From CAWGMT01 sp963823675 (GTDB lineage Bacteria > Planctomycetota > Planctomycetia > Isosphaerales > Isosphaeraceae), in NCBI GenBank assembly GCA_963823675.1, contig CAWGMT010000013.1:186001-250000 (forward strand): a stretch of 64,000 bases of DNA. Direction: 5' to 3'. Shown piece after piece: positions 1 to 8,525 of this stretch (position 1 is its first letter; each line of letters begins with the position of its first letter). Both the position numbers and the translations under genes were made by a program. The notes under the pieces were generated by a model that searched no databases, was not told the DNA's origin, and saw nothing but the letters and a program-made list of their open reading frames with translations.

Positions 1-3
1 ACG

Positions 4-870
4 GTGAATTGCAGGCATGTTCCTTTGCACGGTTTGGATCTGGATTTCGACAACAGCCAACTGTCGAGCTTTTTGGAGCCTCTCTGTGCGTGCTGGACAA
101 ACCACCGGTCGGTGCGCATCGATCTCTCTAGTTGCCAGTTTCTCTGCGCGTTCGGGGCCGCCATCCTCGGGGCGTTCGCCTTAAATCGGCGGAGCTGGGG
201 CGGAGAGACGGAAATCGAATGGAACACCGGTAGGTCTGATGTCTTGAAGCAGTTCGGTCGGTGGCGTTTGACTGGTCTTTTCGGCGGGAACAACCCCCCT
301 TGGACTGATAACGCGATCCCCCTATTTCATCAGAACCGACGGGACACCAAGAGCGTAATAGGGTACATCAGTACCGCGCTTCAAAGCGGGCAGAATATGC
401 CGACGATGACCGACGATCTGGTGAGGATGACGAATCGGTCGCTCTGCGAGCTATTCCTGAATGTTTTCGAGCACGCGGAGTCCCCGTGCGGCGGGATCGC
501 GATTGGGCAGTTTTACCCCAACAAGAAGCACGTCCAATTCTGTGTTGGCGACGCGGGAATCGGTCTGGTTACCAGAGTACAAGGCGCGGGCTACGCGCGG
601 TGGTCGGGGAGCGCGGCTATTCAATGGGCGCTCGAGGAAGGCACCTCCACTAAGGTGGGACCCGGCGGTCTTGGGCTTTACTTGTTGCAGGAATTTGTCA
701 AGAAAAACGGTGGTGTGCTCCGAATCATTGCCAATGATGCCTATTATGACCAGCGCGGATCGGAGAGTACGACGGCGGTGCTGGCTGTGCCATATCCTGG
801 AACGTTGATAGAGGTGGGCCTCTTGATCCGGGAGAATGAACTCTATACGATCCAAAGTAGTTCCGTTTGA
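4..870 (+). CDS. STAS-like/HATPase (GHKL) regulatory ATPase
   Basis: A 288-residue protein, starting at GTG 4 (upstream sequence is outside the window, so a longer start is possible). The first ~90 residues look STAS-like, with a beta strand followed by DLSSCQFLCAFGAAILGAF. The C-terminal half is a GHKL-type ATPase: an N-box-like helix ELFLNVFEHA, a G1-type VGDAGIGL and a G2-type GGLGLYLL. No histidine-kinase dimerisation domain, receiver or membrane segment is seen, so it resembles anti-sigma (SpoIIAB/RsbW-like) or GHKL switch proteins more than a sensor kinase. Its stop lies 8 bases before the start of a DUF4325 gene, and a PIN gene follows. A switch-type regulator of the neighbours is my inference; the actual function is unknown. 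Confidence 0.75.
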   Translation: MNCRHVPLHGLDLDFDNSQLSSFLEPLCACWTNHRSVRIDLSSCQFLCAFGAAILGAFALNRRSWGGETEIEWNTGRSDVLKQFGRWRLTGLFGGNNPPWTDNAIPLFHQNRRDTKSVIGYISTALQSGQNMPTMTDDLVRMTNRSLCELFLNVFEHAESPCGGIAIGQFYPNKKHVQFCVGDAGIGLVTRVQGAGYARWSGSAAIQWALEEGTSTKVGPGGLGLYLLQEFVKKNGGVLRIIANDAYYDQRGSESTTAVLAVPYPGTLIEVGLLIRENELYTIQSSSV

Positions 871-878
871 GGGAAACC

Positions 879-1229
879 ATGATTAATGTGCGCGTTCTCG
901 ACGTTGTCGGTCCTGTTTGCGTGGACCCCGAAGACGGGGCGGTTCTGTGTCTACTCGCTCGTGATGTGCTCTCGCGCGGGGAAAACATCACGTTGGACTT
1001 CGACGGCGTCCGTGCTCTCACCAGCTCATTTCTTAACTCCGCCGTGGGCTGTCTCCTCGCTACGATTGCCGCCGAGACGGTTGAAGATAAGCTCAAATGG
1101 GCCGGACTGGACGCAGCGGACGATGAGCTTCTTCGTCTTGTCTTGAAAAACGCCGGCAGGTTTTATGCCGCCAGCAAGGAGGCTAGGGACGTGCTAGCGT
1201 CGGCGTCCAATATGGTTGGCGAGGGCTGA
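879..1229 (+). CDS. STAS-like DUF4325 protein
   Basis: A 116-residue protein. I prefer ATG 879 (MINVRVLDVV) because GAGGG sits just upstream, overlapping the stop of the previous gene. The core, ITLDFDGVRALTSSFLNSAV, matches the DUF4325/STAS-like pattern of a strand followed by a helix with a serine pair at the position phosphorylated in true STAS anti-anti-sigma factors. DUF4325 proteins are commonly encoded next to HATPase proteins, as here, which suggests a partner-switch pair. No enzyme motif is visible. Translational coupling with the upstream gene is likely from the spacing. Confidence 0.75.
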   Translation: MINVRVLDVVGPVCVDPEDGAVLCLLARDVLSRGENITLDFDGVRALTSSFLNSAVGCLLATIAAETVEDKLKWAGLDAADDELLRLVLKNAGRFYAASKEARDVLASASNMVGEG

Positions 1230-1238
1230 CGGGCGACG

Positions 1239-1916
1239 ATGATACCGCCAGAGTCCGTCAAGTCTCAGGTAATTGACATTCGGAGCCGCGCCGATTCCTG
1301 CCATCGGACCGTCGTGGCGGATGCGAACGTTCTGTACTACGTCAACTACGATTTCCGGGCGCTCGCCAGCGCAGGGGTGGAGCTGCCGCTGCACTACCAG
1401 ACGAAGTTTTATCCTAAATGGTGGACGCGGGCGATCGGAGCGGGAATAACGCTTTGCTCGACAGCAACGGCGTTGGCAGAGTTCGTTCATCTTGTCGAAC
1501 GGATGGAGCTGCAGAGCCTTTGGGTCACGGACCCGCACCGGCCCGAGCTTGATCCGCATAACCCTGGCCAGCAGTTCTCGCCAAAATACGTCAAGATGTT
1601 GCGTTCGCACTATCACGATCGACTGCCGGTGATACGGACCAATGTAGAAACAGTTCTTCGCTCTGCCCAAAAGGCTGTTGCGATTCTCCCAGGCCTCGGC
1701 AGCGGCGCCGACCGCTTCGAGGCCACCGTCCGAGAGTGGATGTCATCGACGGCCGATATCGGTGATGCCACATTAGTCGCTGAGGCGAAGCGAGCGGGGC
1801 TACCGCACATCATCTCGGATGACGCGGACTTTGTATCATTTGACGGAATTACCCTTTACACGGCGAACGATAACGCGGTCGCCGCAGCGGCACAATCAAA
1901 CACGCTAATTGCGTAG
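1239..1916 (+). CDS. PIN-domain putative ribonuclease
   Basis: A 225-residue protein starting at ATG 1239, nine bases after the DUF4325 stop, so the three genes form a tight operon. PIN-type acidic positions are visible in order: VVADANVLYYVNYD near residue 30 (first Asp), ATALAEFVHLVE near residue 76 (Glu), DIGDATLVAEA near residue 178 and ISDDADF near residue 197 (C-terminal Asp residues). It is longer than a VapC toxin (~130 residues), with an extra middle region of about 80 residues, and no VapB-like antitoxin precedes it. I infer a metal-dependent RNase effector controlled by the two upstream proteins. A housekeeping PIN role is the alternative. Confidence 0.75.
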   Translation: MIPPESVKSQVIDIRSRADSCHRTVVADANVLYYVNYDFRALASAGVELPLHYQTKFYPKWWTRAIGAGITLCSTATALAEFVHLVERMELQSLWVTDPHRPELDPHNPGQQFSPKYVKMLRSHYHDRLPVIRTNVETVLRSAQKAVAILPGLGSGADRFEATVREWMSSTADIGDATLVAEAKRAGLPHIISDDADFVSFDGITLYTANDNAVAAAAQSNTLIA

Positions 1917-2347
1917 TTCTCACGCAGCGGCGGTGCGGGGATGGGCTGAGAGCGAAAGAGTCGCACGGCGAGCCCCCGAGGCGGGTCGATCGTCGCACGG
2001 ACGACGTCGCTGGGCCCTCGCGTCCTGGGGTCGTTGGAATTCGCGTGCGCCTGCCTTTCCTTGTCGCCCCTGCCGTGGTAGGGCGCCCGCCGTGCTTGAA
2101 CACCGTCCCGCCACCGACCCAGCGCTCGGTGCCCTCGTAGTCGGACTGACTGCCGACAGGCAGATAGCGGGTGGATTTCGACCATGGGTCCGTGGCGATC
2201 CGACGGGCCGATTCTCCGGGTAGCTGGCTGTCGCGGGACCTTCGGGTCGGCCCGACCGGTCGGCGAACAACCCTAGTGAGCTTCCTCTGGGTTTCCGTAT
2301 TATGAACGGGCACGGAGAGGCCATAGTGAAACTCCGGGGAGCGACTC
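1917..2347. other. intergenic stretch, no supported gene
   Basis: GC-rich sequence with overlapping open frames on both strands, but arginine/proline-rich low-complexity translations and no recognisable domain. I see no RNA gene or clear terminator. It separates the STAS-HATPase/PIN operon from the next pair of hypothetical genes. Confidence 0.4.
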
Positions 2348-2713
2348 ATGTTCGTTCGCTATGTTCGTGGGAACCCTTACGTTATCAGTGCCGTGTGGAA
2401 CAGTGGGAGGCCGCGCCAGCTCTACCTGGGGCGGGCTGATCCCGCGATCCTTGAGGTCGTTGGGGCGCTGCGGGAAGTCCGGCGGCGGGGCGCGCGCGCG
2501 GCTAAAGAGGTCGAGCAGGCGGCACGCGAACTGGACGGGTATTGGCGGTTGATCTGGCAAAACGTGGAGGGCGAACTAGCCAAGCAGGAGATCCGCTATG
2601 TCAAATCCGAGTGGAGACGACGCCGCATCTACAAGAGCCCCAGGCGGAACAAAGCGGTCGGCCAAGCGGAAGCGCCGGTGGAAAATCGTCCGCGTGCGGC
2701 GGCCGGTCGATGA
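2348..2713 (+). CDS. hypothetical island protein
   Basis: A 121-residue basic protein starting at ATG 2348, preceded by GGGGAG at good spacing. The N-terminus (VRYVRGNPYVISAVWN, then YLGRAD) forms predicted strands, followed by a long charged helix rich in Arg/Glu (VGALREVRRRGARAAKEVEQ). No enzymatic motif is seen. The last ~38 codons overlap the start of the next gene in another frame, so either the genes are coupled or this one really ends earlier. It sits on the mobile island upstream of the replication and integration genes. Function unknown. Confidence 0.5.
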   Translation: MFVRYVRGNPYVISAVWNSGRPRQLYLGRADPAILEVVGALREVRRRGARAAKEVEQAARELDGYWRLIWQNVEGELAKQEIRYVKSEWRRRRIYKSPRRNKAVGQAEAPVENRPRAAAGR

Positions 2714-3164
2714 GCACACGCGGACGCGGAAGTGTCTGCTGAACGTGTTTGCCGCGGATTATGACGAAGACCATAAGGAGAAGTTCCTGCGGGAGACCGT
2801 CGAGTTGGAGGTACGGCTTGTTGGACCGGACCCGAACGCGTCTGTTGCGGAGTTGGGGCGGCTGGCCGCCACCTGTCACCTGGAGTGGATGCTGCTCGAG
2901 CGCTTCTACGCGGGCGCAACGTGGGAATCCGGGCAAGCCGTTGGTGCATTGAACCACCTTACGAGACGCATCAGCCTTGCGCATTCACGATATGTGCTGG
3001 CGGTCAGGTCCATGGAGCAAATTCGGAAACTCATACGGTCCACGCGGCACAGCCTCGTCAAGCACCAACCCCGTCGTCCTGTGTTCGCCGGCGATTGCGA
3101 GGCCAAGTCGGCCGCCGAGGATTGGTCGGGGGTGATGGCTGGCACCTGGCCCGTCCATCGGTAG
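2598..3164 (+). CDS. hypothetical helical island protein
   Basis: A 188-residue protein starting at ATG 2598 with GGAG ten bases upstream. The N-terminus is very basic (KRSAKRKRRWKIVRVRR), as in DNA-binding tails. The middle is helical (EKFLRETVELEVRL, then HLEWMLLERFYAGATW), and the C-terminus is again basic. No catalytic motif is recognised. It overlaps the preceding gene by 116 bases, which suggests coupling, or that one of the two frames is only partly real. A role in island maintenance is possible but unproven. Confidence 0.5.
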   Translation: MSNPSGDDAASTRAPGGTKRSAKRKRRWKIVRVRRPVDEHTRTRKCLLNVFAADYDEDHKEKFLRETVELEVRLVGPDPNASVAELGRLAATCHLEWMLLERFYAGATWESGQAVGALNHLTRRISLAHSRYVLAVRSMEQIRKLIRSTRHSLVKHQPRRPVFAGDCEAKSAAEDWSGVMAGTWPVHR

Positions 3165-3627
3165 GACGCCGGCTTTCATTGTGCCGGCGGGAGTGTGTCG
3201 CTTCTTGGGAAACCTGTAGATCAAGCAATGGTGGATGGAGATGGAGACTCCCCCTTCCGAATTGCCTGTTTGGCCGTCTCTTAGGCATGCCGCGACTGAG
3301 CCACCGGGTCTGGCTGGGGTGGTGCGTCGGGTGGGGATTCCGTGATGTTGCCGTTTGACGTCTTCGATCACCGGACAGGCGCGTGGCCAGCGCCCGACAA
3401 AAGCCTTCGACTGCCGGCCACGGCATGGGCGAACAACGCGCTCTTGAAAACAAGAGATTGTTGTTGTACTCGGCCAACTTAAGCCTGCGCAACGGCCGGG
3501 CAACCACGGTTCAAACAACTGTCGCAATACGTGCATCAGGGGATCGCCTTTTACCATAGATCGCATGGATCGCAGGTCCGTGCCTCATACGCCCGTGCTG
3601 CTGTCTATGCGATCCATGGTATTCTTC
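3165..3627. other. intergenic stretch between convergent genes
   Basis: The rightward hypotheticals and the leftward helicase gene converge here. Open frames on both strands give low-complexity translations without domains. The pair TAGATCGCATGGATCGCA near 3557 and ATGCGATCCATGG near 3606 forms a partial inverted repeat that could act as a terminator of the leftward helicase transcript, but there is no T tract. Confidence 0.3.
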
Positions 3628-5919
3628 TTATTGTGTGGATGTAGTTTGTAGTGTCCACCAATACACAGCGGCCGGGCCGAATCCAACGCGGTGGCTGGTT
3701 GCCCCGATGCGTTGTTTAGCACGATCGACTTGGTCCTTGGAATAGCCTGCAGCCCTTCCGAGTTTGTGGATCTCGGTGGCCGAGACGGAATGGCTTTCGA
3801 GGGTATTACGGAGCCACGCCTCGCACTCTTTCCTCGTGGCGCTTCTGGTTGGGTCGCGCGTGTCGGCGGCCGCTTTGGCCTGCGCCTCCTGTATCTCCCG
3901 GAGCACCGTGTCGGCGTCTTTGTCGATCGGCGTGGGGAACCATTCGACGTGAGGGCCTTCCCCTCGATCGCTGATCGTGAACGCCAAGCCGGGCTGACCC
4001 GGTGCCAGGTTGCAGCCGTTGTCCAACATCAGCACCTTCGCCGGATTGTCTTTGTCGCGCATGAACAAGAAATTGGCTCTCGCGGCGGCAACATAGGCGA
4101 TCGACCCTTGCACTCTCATCTTGCCGTTCACGCCGCCAGCCTTGGTCAAGTGCGACACCAGAATCACGGCGCAATTGCGCGTCTCGGCCACGGCCTTCAA
4201 CGGCGAGAGAACTCCGCGGATCTCGGCGTTTTTATGGTCGTCGGTCGCGCCCAGGTACGCACTTACCGGGTCGATGATGATCAGTCGGCAGTCCGCCAGG
4301 GCAGCGACGGCGTTTTCGATCTTGCCGATGTCCTCAACTAGACTCGGCAGGCGCTCAATGGCGGGAACGGCAGCCTCGCCGTGCTCGGCGTCGCGCCCGG
4401 GCAGGATGATGCTATCCAAGATGTGTATCCTCGAAAGGTCCGCGCCGGCAGCCTTGAGCCGTGGCACGATTGTCCGAGCTGGGTCATCCTCGGCGCTCAT
4501 GATCAGCACGCTGCCGGGCTTCCTGGCCGCGTCCTCACCGGGCAGTGGCCAGCCTCGCGAGACGGCAGCCGCGACGTTCAGCGTCGCGAAACTCTTGCCC
4601 AGCTTGGGGTCGCCGGCAAACATCGTTAGCACGCCCAGCGGGACGCGAAGCTCCCACAGCCACTCAACGGGCTGAGCCTCGATCAACATGGCGCAGGTCA
4701 CCCTCGCAAACGGAGTGGGAGCCACTTTCGCGGCGCCCTTGTATGTTGCAGCCGCGGACGCTTTACCGTTGACTCCAGCGGAGCGGGTTGGCGGTTTCTG
4801 GCCGCCGAATCCTCTGGCTGCCAGGTCGCGGGAGGCGCTCTGATAATCCCCACCGTGATTGAGCAACGTGTAGGCAGCGAACTTGGAGTAATTGCCGTTG
4901 GCCTCGAATGGCGGAGCGGACGACGTAAAGACGTGGAGCCCGGCGTTGTGGCCGGTCGTGGCGGATGGTCCGTCGTCCTTGCCGGGCCGGGTCCACCGAA
5001 TTTCGTCGCCATGACGACTGTCCACCGTCCAGCCGTGAGGCTCGAGGATCGACTCCCAGCTTGCTTGGCTCTCGAAGTCCTCGCCCGGCTTTAGATCACC
5101 GGTGGGTTTGCGTTCGCTGGCAATTGATGGGCGGGGCGCGGGCCGCGCCCGCCCGTTCAACCCGGGAACCTCGGACTTGAACTCCTCCACAAACGCCTCC
5201 AACAATGCCGTCGGTACGACCTGGTAGTCGGTAGGCACGCTGAGCACCGTTGACCGACGATGCGGCCGATCGGCAGTGGAATCCCCTTTCCTGCTCATCG
5301 TGCCGAACAACTTGACGATGCGGCTGGGGTTGAACAGGGCCGGATCGATGGTCACTCTGTGGTCGCTGAACGCTGCGTCAGCAGCTTCGAGCACTGTCTC
5401 GATCAATCCACCATCATCAACCGGCAAGTGTATTCTGTACCGCAAGTGAAACCCGTTACCCGAGTCGCCCATGATCGCCGGCGGCCAGCCGCGCCGGGTC
5501 AGCTCCGCTAGCACTTGACCGATCCGCTCTTTGGCGGCGGCTTTCTCGATATCGGTCGCCGAGACGCCTGCCGGGCGAACGGGGTCAGCGTCGAATACGA
5601 GTCCGGCGCGGCGGACAATTTCCGCATCGCTGGTGGTGCGCGGCGGACGAGTAATGACTCGATTGGCGGCACGGGATAGCAAGTCGGGCAGCACCGGATT
5701 GAGCGAGACGTAGCAGCCTTCCGACTTCCCCGTCCACTCCATCGCAGCCTCGGCGAGCTCGGCCAGATGATCGGAATCGAAGTAGCCGGCGACGGTGAAG
5801 GTGGCGAACCGCGGGTCGTTTCTCGCTCGCAAGATTCGGAGCTCGGTGACTGTGCCGGGCGCAACTGTCAACTTCAGCCAGTGGACGATGGCAGCGGCAG
5901 TGGGAGGGCCGAGAGTCAC
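3628..5919 (-). CDS. primase-polymerase/RepA-like AAA helicase
   Basis: About 763 residues from GTG 5919, chosen because AGGAGGGC lies just upstream and the start overlaps the TGA of the DUF1580 gene (GTGA). Upstream codons in this frame are low-complexity Pro/Arg. The N-terminal part looks like an archaeo-eukaryotic primase-polymerase: FDADPVR near residue 108, GDSGNGFHLRYR near 150 and SRIVKLFGT near 206. The C-terminal part is a RepA/RecA-like helicase with Walker A GDPKLGKSF near 440, Walker B LIIIDPVSAYLG near 550 and a following SHLTKAGG motif. Such two-domain proteins start replication of plasmids, phages and integrative elements. Here it sits between integrase and cargo. Confidence 0.82.
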   Translation of the reverse strand: MTLGPPTAAAIVHWLKLTVAPGTVTELRILRARNDPRFATFTVAGYFDSDHLAELAEAAMEWTGKSEGCYVSLNPVLPDLLSRAANRVITRPPRTTSDAEIVRRAGLVFDADPVRPAGVSATDIEKAAAKERIGQVLAELTRRGWPPAIMGDSGNGFHLRYRIHLPVDDGGLIETVLEAADAAFSDHRVTIDPALFNPSRIVKLFGTMSRKGDSTADRPHRRSTVLSVPTDYQVVPTALLEAFVEEFKSEVPGLNGRARPAPRPSIASERKPTGDLKPGEDFESQASWESILEPHGWTVDSRHGDEIRWTRPGKDDGPSATTGHNAGLHVFTSSAPPFEANGNYSKFAAYTLLNHGGDYQSASRDLAARGFGGQKPPTRSAGVNGKASAAATYKGAAKVAPTPFARVTCAMLIEAQPVEWLWELRVPLGVLTMFAGDPKLGKSFATLNVAAAVSRGWPLPGEDAARKPGSVLIMSAEDDPARTIVPRLKAAGADLSRIHILDSIILPGRDAEHGEAAVPAIERLPSLVEDIGKIENAVAALADCRLIIIDPVSAYLGATDDHKNAEIRGVLSPLKAVAETRNCAVILVSHLTKAGGVNGKMRVQGSIAYVAAARANFLFMRDKDNPAKVLMLDNGCNLAPGQPGLAFTISDRGEGPHVEWFPTPIDKDADTVLREIQEAQAKAAADTRDPTRSATRKECEAWLRNTLESHSVSATEIHKLGRAAGYSKDQVDRAKQRIGATSHRVGFGPAAVYWWTLQTTSTQ

Positions 5920-6323
5920 GACTGCTTGCCCTCCTCGCGGTTCCCGCGACCTGCTGATGGTCGGCGTGGGCTCGGATTGGTGGGGCTCGGCTCGCGGGGG
6001 CGGGCGTCGAGGTCGCGCGCGGCCCGCTCGCTGTCGAGCTGGCGGCGCAGGGGGGACCGGTGGCGGCGGGTTCGGGCGGAGCCCGCGGTGCTGCGGCGGC
6101 CGAGTCGTGACTCGGTCAAAGCCTCGAAGAACCGCTGGAGAGCTTGCTTTGACGTGATTCTGCCGGATGGAGTCTGGAGAGTGTCCAGGATGATGCCGTT
6201 CACGCCGCGCGTTGCCCACCGCCAGACGGTGACTGTCGAGACCCGCTTCCCTTGGCGGCGGCATGCCTGGAGCGCGGCTGCCTGCGAGAAGGTGATGGGC
6301 GTTTCCGTGGCGATGTCGAACAT
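5916..6323 (-). CDS. DUF1580 helix-turn-helix protein
   Basis: A 135-residue protein from ATG 6323, with a strong AGGAGG eight bases upstream. The first ~70 residues contain a MerR/excisionase-like winged helix-turn-helix (ITFSQAAALQACRRQGKRVS, then TVWRWATRGVNGIILDT) followed by SKQALQRFFEAL. This is the DUF1580 pattern, described from planctomycetes. The C-terminal half is a disordered Arg/Pro/Ser tail. It is translationally coupled to the primase-helicase through a GTGA overlap. Likely roles are origin binding, recombination directionality (Xis) or control of the replication gene; I cannot tell which. Confidence 0.75.
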   Translation of the reverse strand: MFDIATETPITFSQAAALQACRRQGKRVSTVTVWRWATRGVNGIILDTLQTPSGRITSKQALQRFFEALTESRLGRRSTAGSARTRRHRSPLRRQLDSERAARDLDARPREPSPTNPSPRRPSAGRGNREEGKQS

Positions 6324-6421
6324 TGCATAGGCCTCCTGTTGGAGTAATAAGAGGTAAGCCTATGCATTAGAAAACAAGCGTTGCGAAGTTGATACCGAAG
6401 ATGCGACGAAGATAGGCGAAT

Positions 6422-7147
6422 TTAACGAAGTTTCCAGGACATGCGGGACGGCCCGCTTGGTTCAAAAACGATCGGTGACGCCGGGTCCAGACCTAAGTTG
6501 AGGCTCCGGATGTTGTCCCGGAGCGCTTTATCGTGGCACGGTGCGGGAATCGGCTTCTTCCATTTGGCGGCCTCGAATGCTTCGATGATCTGGATTTGTT
6601 TGGGCGCGTTTCTCTTTCTGAAATCGCGGCAGATGATGTCGCCATAACTGAGCTGGCGGGCAGCAGTGTCCCATCGCGGTGTCGCGAGCGCTGACAGGGC
6701 TCGCGACGCTTCGCGTCCGCGGGCCTCTGTCCGCTCCAGGCTGGCCCGGGCTTGTCCTAGCAGGAGGTTCCAATTCTCCGCTGTGGGGATGTGGCGTCGG
6801 CTGAGCAGGAGCTCCTCGTCTGAGATGATTTGTAGGAGGCTGTGGATCGCCGTGAGGAGGCCAGGCCGAATCTGGTAGGTGTGGTTCTCGTCGAAGGGTC
6901 CTTTCCTGATCAGTTGGTCCACCCATAGCGCGACCTCGGCGGGGGCATGAATCGCCGTTCCGTCGGAGAGATTGTCGAACGCCGTCTTGAGCGCTTTCAT
7001 TGCTTCGAGGACGCGGGACTGGCTGATGAGCGTCGGGTAACCCGGTAAGCATCCGAGCGCTTCATGCTGTTGGATTTCGCTCGAGACTCGCACGAGAGCG
7101 TCACGCAGCGAGTTCAGTCGTGCAACAGTCTCTTCTGGGAGTGGCAT
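6422..7147 (-). CDS. hypothetical island protein
   Basis: A 241-residue, mostly helical, soluble protein from ATG 7147. The N-terminal half is rich in Leu/Ala helices (VARLNSLRDALVRVSSEI); the middle has EELLLSRRHIPTAENWNLLL. No signal peptide, membrane segment or catalytic motif is seen. It lies between the integrase and the DUF1580 gene, all on the minus strand, with gaps of about 100 bases either side, so it may belong to the integration/replication module. Function unknown. Confidence 0.6.
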   Translation of the reverse strand: MPLPEETVARLNSLRDALVRVSSEIQQHEALGCLPGYPTLISQSRVLEAMKALKTAFDNLSDGTAIHAPAEVALWVDQLIRKGPFDENHTYQIRPGLLTAIHSLLQIISDEELLLSRRHIPTAENWNLLLGQARASLERTEARGREASRALSALATPRWDTAARQLSYGDIICRDFRKRNAPKQIQIIEAFEAAKWKKPIPAPCHDKALRDNIRSLNLGLDPASPIVFEPSGPSRMSWKLR

Positions 7148-7249
7148 CTTCAGTTCCGGAACGGAGGCCCAGGCCAGGGATCAAGAGCGGGCTTCCGGCG
7201 TAAGCCTCCAAGGGCAGGCCGGTTGATCGGGCCGGCCTGGGCGCATAGG

Positions 7250-8416
7250 TTAACCGACCCGCAACATGGCTTCGACAGCCAGGGCCTCGTCTCGTTCGGC
7301 GTATCGCTCGGTGACTGCCGGAGCGGCATGGCCTAGGACTGCTCGGGCGACGTCGATGTTGAACTCCCGGCGGAGCAGCGTTCCGGCGTTGTGTCGCAAC
7401 TGGTGCGGGTGCCATGCCGGGACTTTCGCCAGCTTGCACCCATACGCGATCGCTCTCCGATACGAACCAGTGTCGTAGCGCTCGCCCGGTCGTTTCTTTG
7501 GTTTCGGTTTACGCCGGTCTTTCTGCGATGGCTGAACCGGAGTCTTTCGGTTTCGCCTTTGCTCGGCTCTCCTCTCGGCCATAGCCTCGGCCGGTGAGAA
7601 TAAGAAAGCATCCAGGTCGGTCCGGAGCCAGCCGCGCACGATCTCGACAGCTTTCGGACCCAGGTAAATCTTCCGAGGACGACCGCAGGTTTCTGTCTTG
7701 TGCGAGCGGGGCGTGTAAACCCACGTTCGGCCCCCCGTGTCGATATCGCGGGTCCGCATGGCGCAAATCTCTGCGGGCCTCGCGCCGGTAAGGAGCTGGA
7801 GCTGGATCATGCTCCAGACTTGCCGGGAAACGTGAGGCCGGAGGGCCTCGACGAATTCGATCGGCACGGGTTTGACCGGCGGAGACTCTCTGACACCGGA
7901 GCGGCCCCGACGGAGGCCGGCGACCGACTGGAGGGCGTGGAAGACGGAACCCGGTATGAGTTCCTCGGAGGCGCCCCACTTGAACATCCGGATAAGCTTG
8001 CCGATTCGCTTGTTGATCTCGTTGCGGCAGAGGTCGGCGTCGATCATGCTTTGGCGCACAGCCTTGAGCCGAATTGGCCCAAACTCGACGGCCAGCGTAT
8101 GGCCGTAGAGCGTTCGTAACGGCCGGGTGGCGTAATCGATATCCTCGGGCTCCTTCGTGGGCTTGCCGTCTCGCAGGTAGTATGAGTCGGCGAACTTGAG
8201 GTACTCGAGGGCGAGCTCGTTGACGGTTAGGTCACTCGGGAGGGAAGCGGCGCGCAGGCCGCCCGAGAGGTACTCGGCCAGCAGCCTCTGATATTCGGCC
8301 TTAGCCTCTTGGGAGCCATATCGGCCGAGGTAGTAATCTTTGCCGTTGATGGTAACCACGGCTCGACCTGACGGCTTGTGGCGACGAAGCGACGGAACGC
8401 GGGTAGACTTTGACAT
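7250..8416 (-). CDS. tyrosine-type site-specific integrase
   Basis: A 388-residue phage-type integrase from ATG 8416. The arm/core-binding part occupies residues ~1-180. The catalytic domain follows: Arg I in LLTGARPAEI near residue 212, a Lys in RPRKIYLG, HQLRH (His-x-x-Arg) near 338 and the nucleophile Tyr in PAVTERY near 372, so all catalytic residues are present and it is probably active. A lysine/arginine-rich insert (KDRRKPKPKKRPGE) precedes the last catalytic box. It sits 110 bases from tRNA-Asp and reads away from it, the classic arrangement for an element integrated at a tRNA 3' end. Confidence 0.92.
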   Translation of the reverse strand: MSKSTRVPSLRRHKPSGRAVVTINGKDYYLGRYGSQEAKAEYQRLLAEYLSGGLRAASLPSDLTVNELALEYLKFADSYYLRDGKPTKEPEDIDYATRPLRTLYGHTLAVEFGPIRLKAVRQSMIDADLCRNEINKRIGKLIRMFKWGASEELIPGSVFHALQSVAGLRRGRSGVRESPPVKPVPIEFVEALRPHVSRQVWSMIQLQLLTGARPAEICAMRTRDIDTGGRTWVYTPRSHKTETCGRPRKIYLGPKAVEIVRGWLRTDLDAFLFSPAEAMAERRAEQRRNRKTPVQPSQKDRRKPKPKKRPGERYDTGSYRRAIAYGCKLAKVPAWHPHQLRHNAGTLLRREFNIDVARAVLGHAAPAVTERYAERDEALAVEAMLRVG

Positions 8417-8420
8417 AGTT

Positions 8421-8472
8421 GAGCGGCCTCAATCCGGTAATTACCGGGTTGCGGGGTCCATTCAGGCCGCTC
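8421..8472. promoter_or_regulatory. nested palindromes upstream of integrase
   Basis: Just before the integrase start, GAGCGGCCT (8421-8429) is matched by its exact complement AGGCCGCTC (8464-8472). Inside lies a perfect 14-base palindrome, CCGGTAATTACCGG (8434-8447). The position, between int and the tRNA, fits a repressor/Xis operator or arm-type integrase sites near attL. The function is inferred from location only. Confidence 0.5.
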
Positions 8473-8525
8473 TGTCTTGCGTTGACAGGTGAGCTAACTC
8501 GTAGCTCTCAGCCAACTTATATCAG

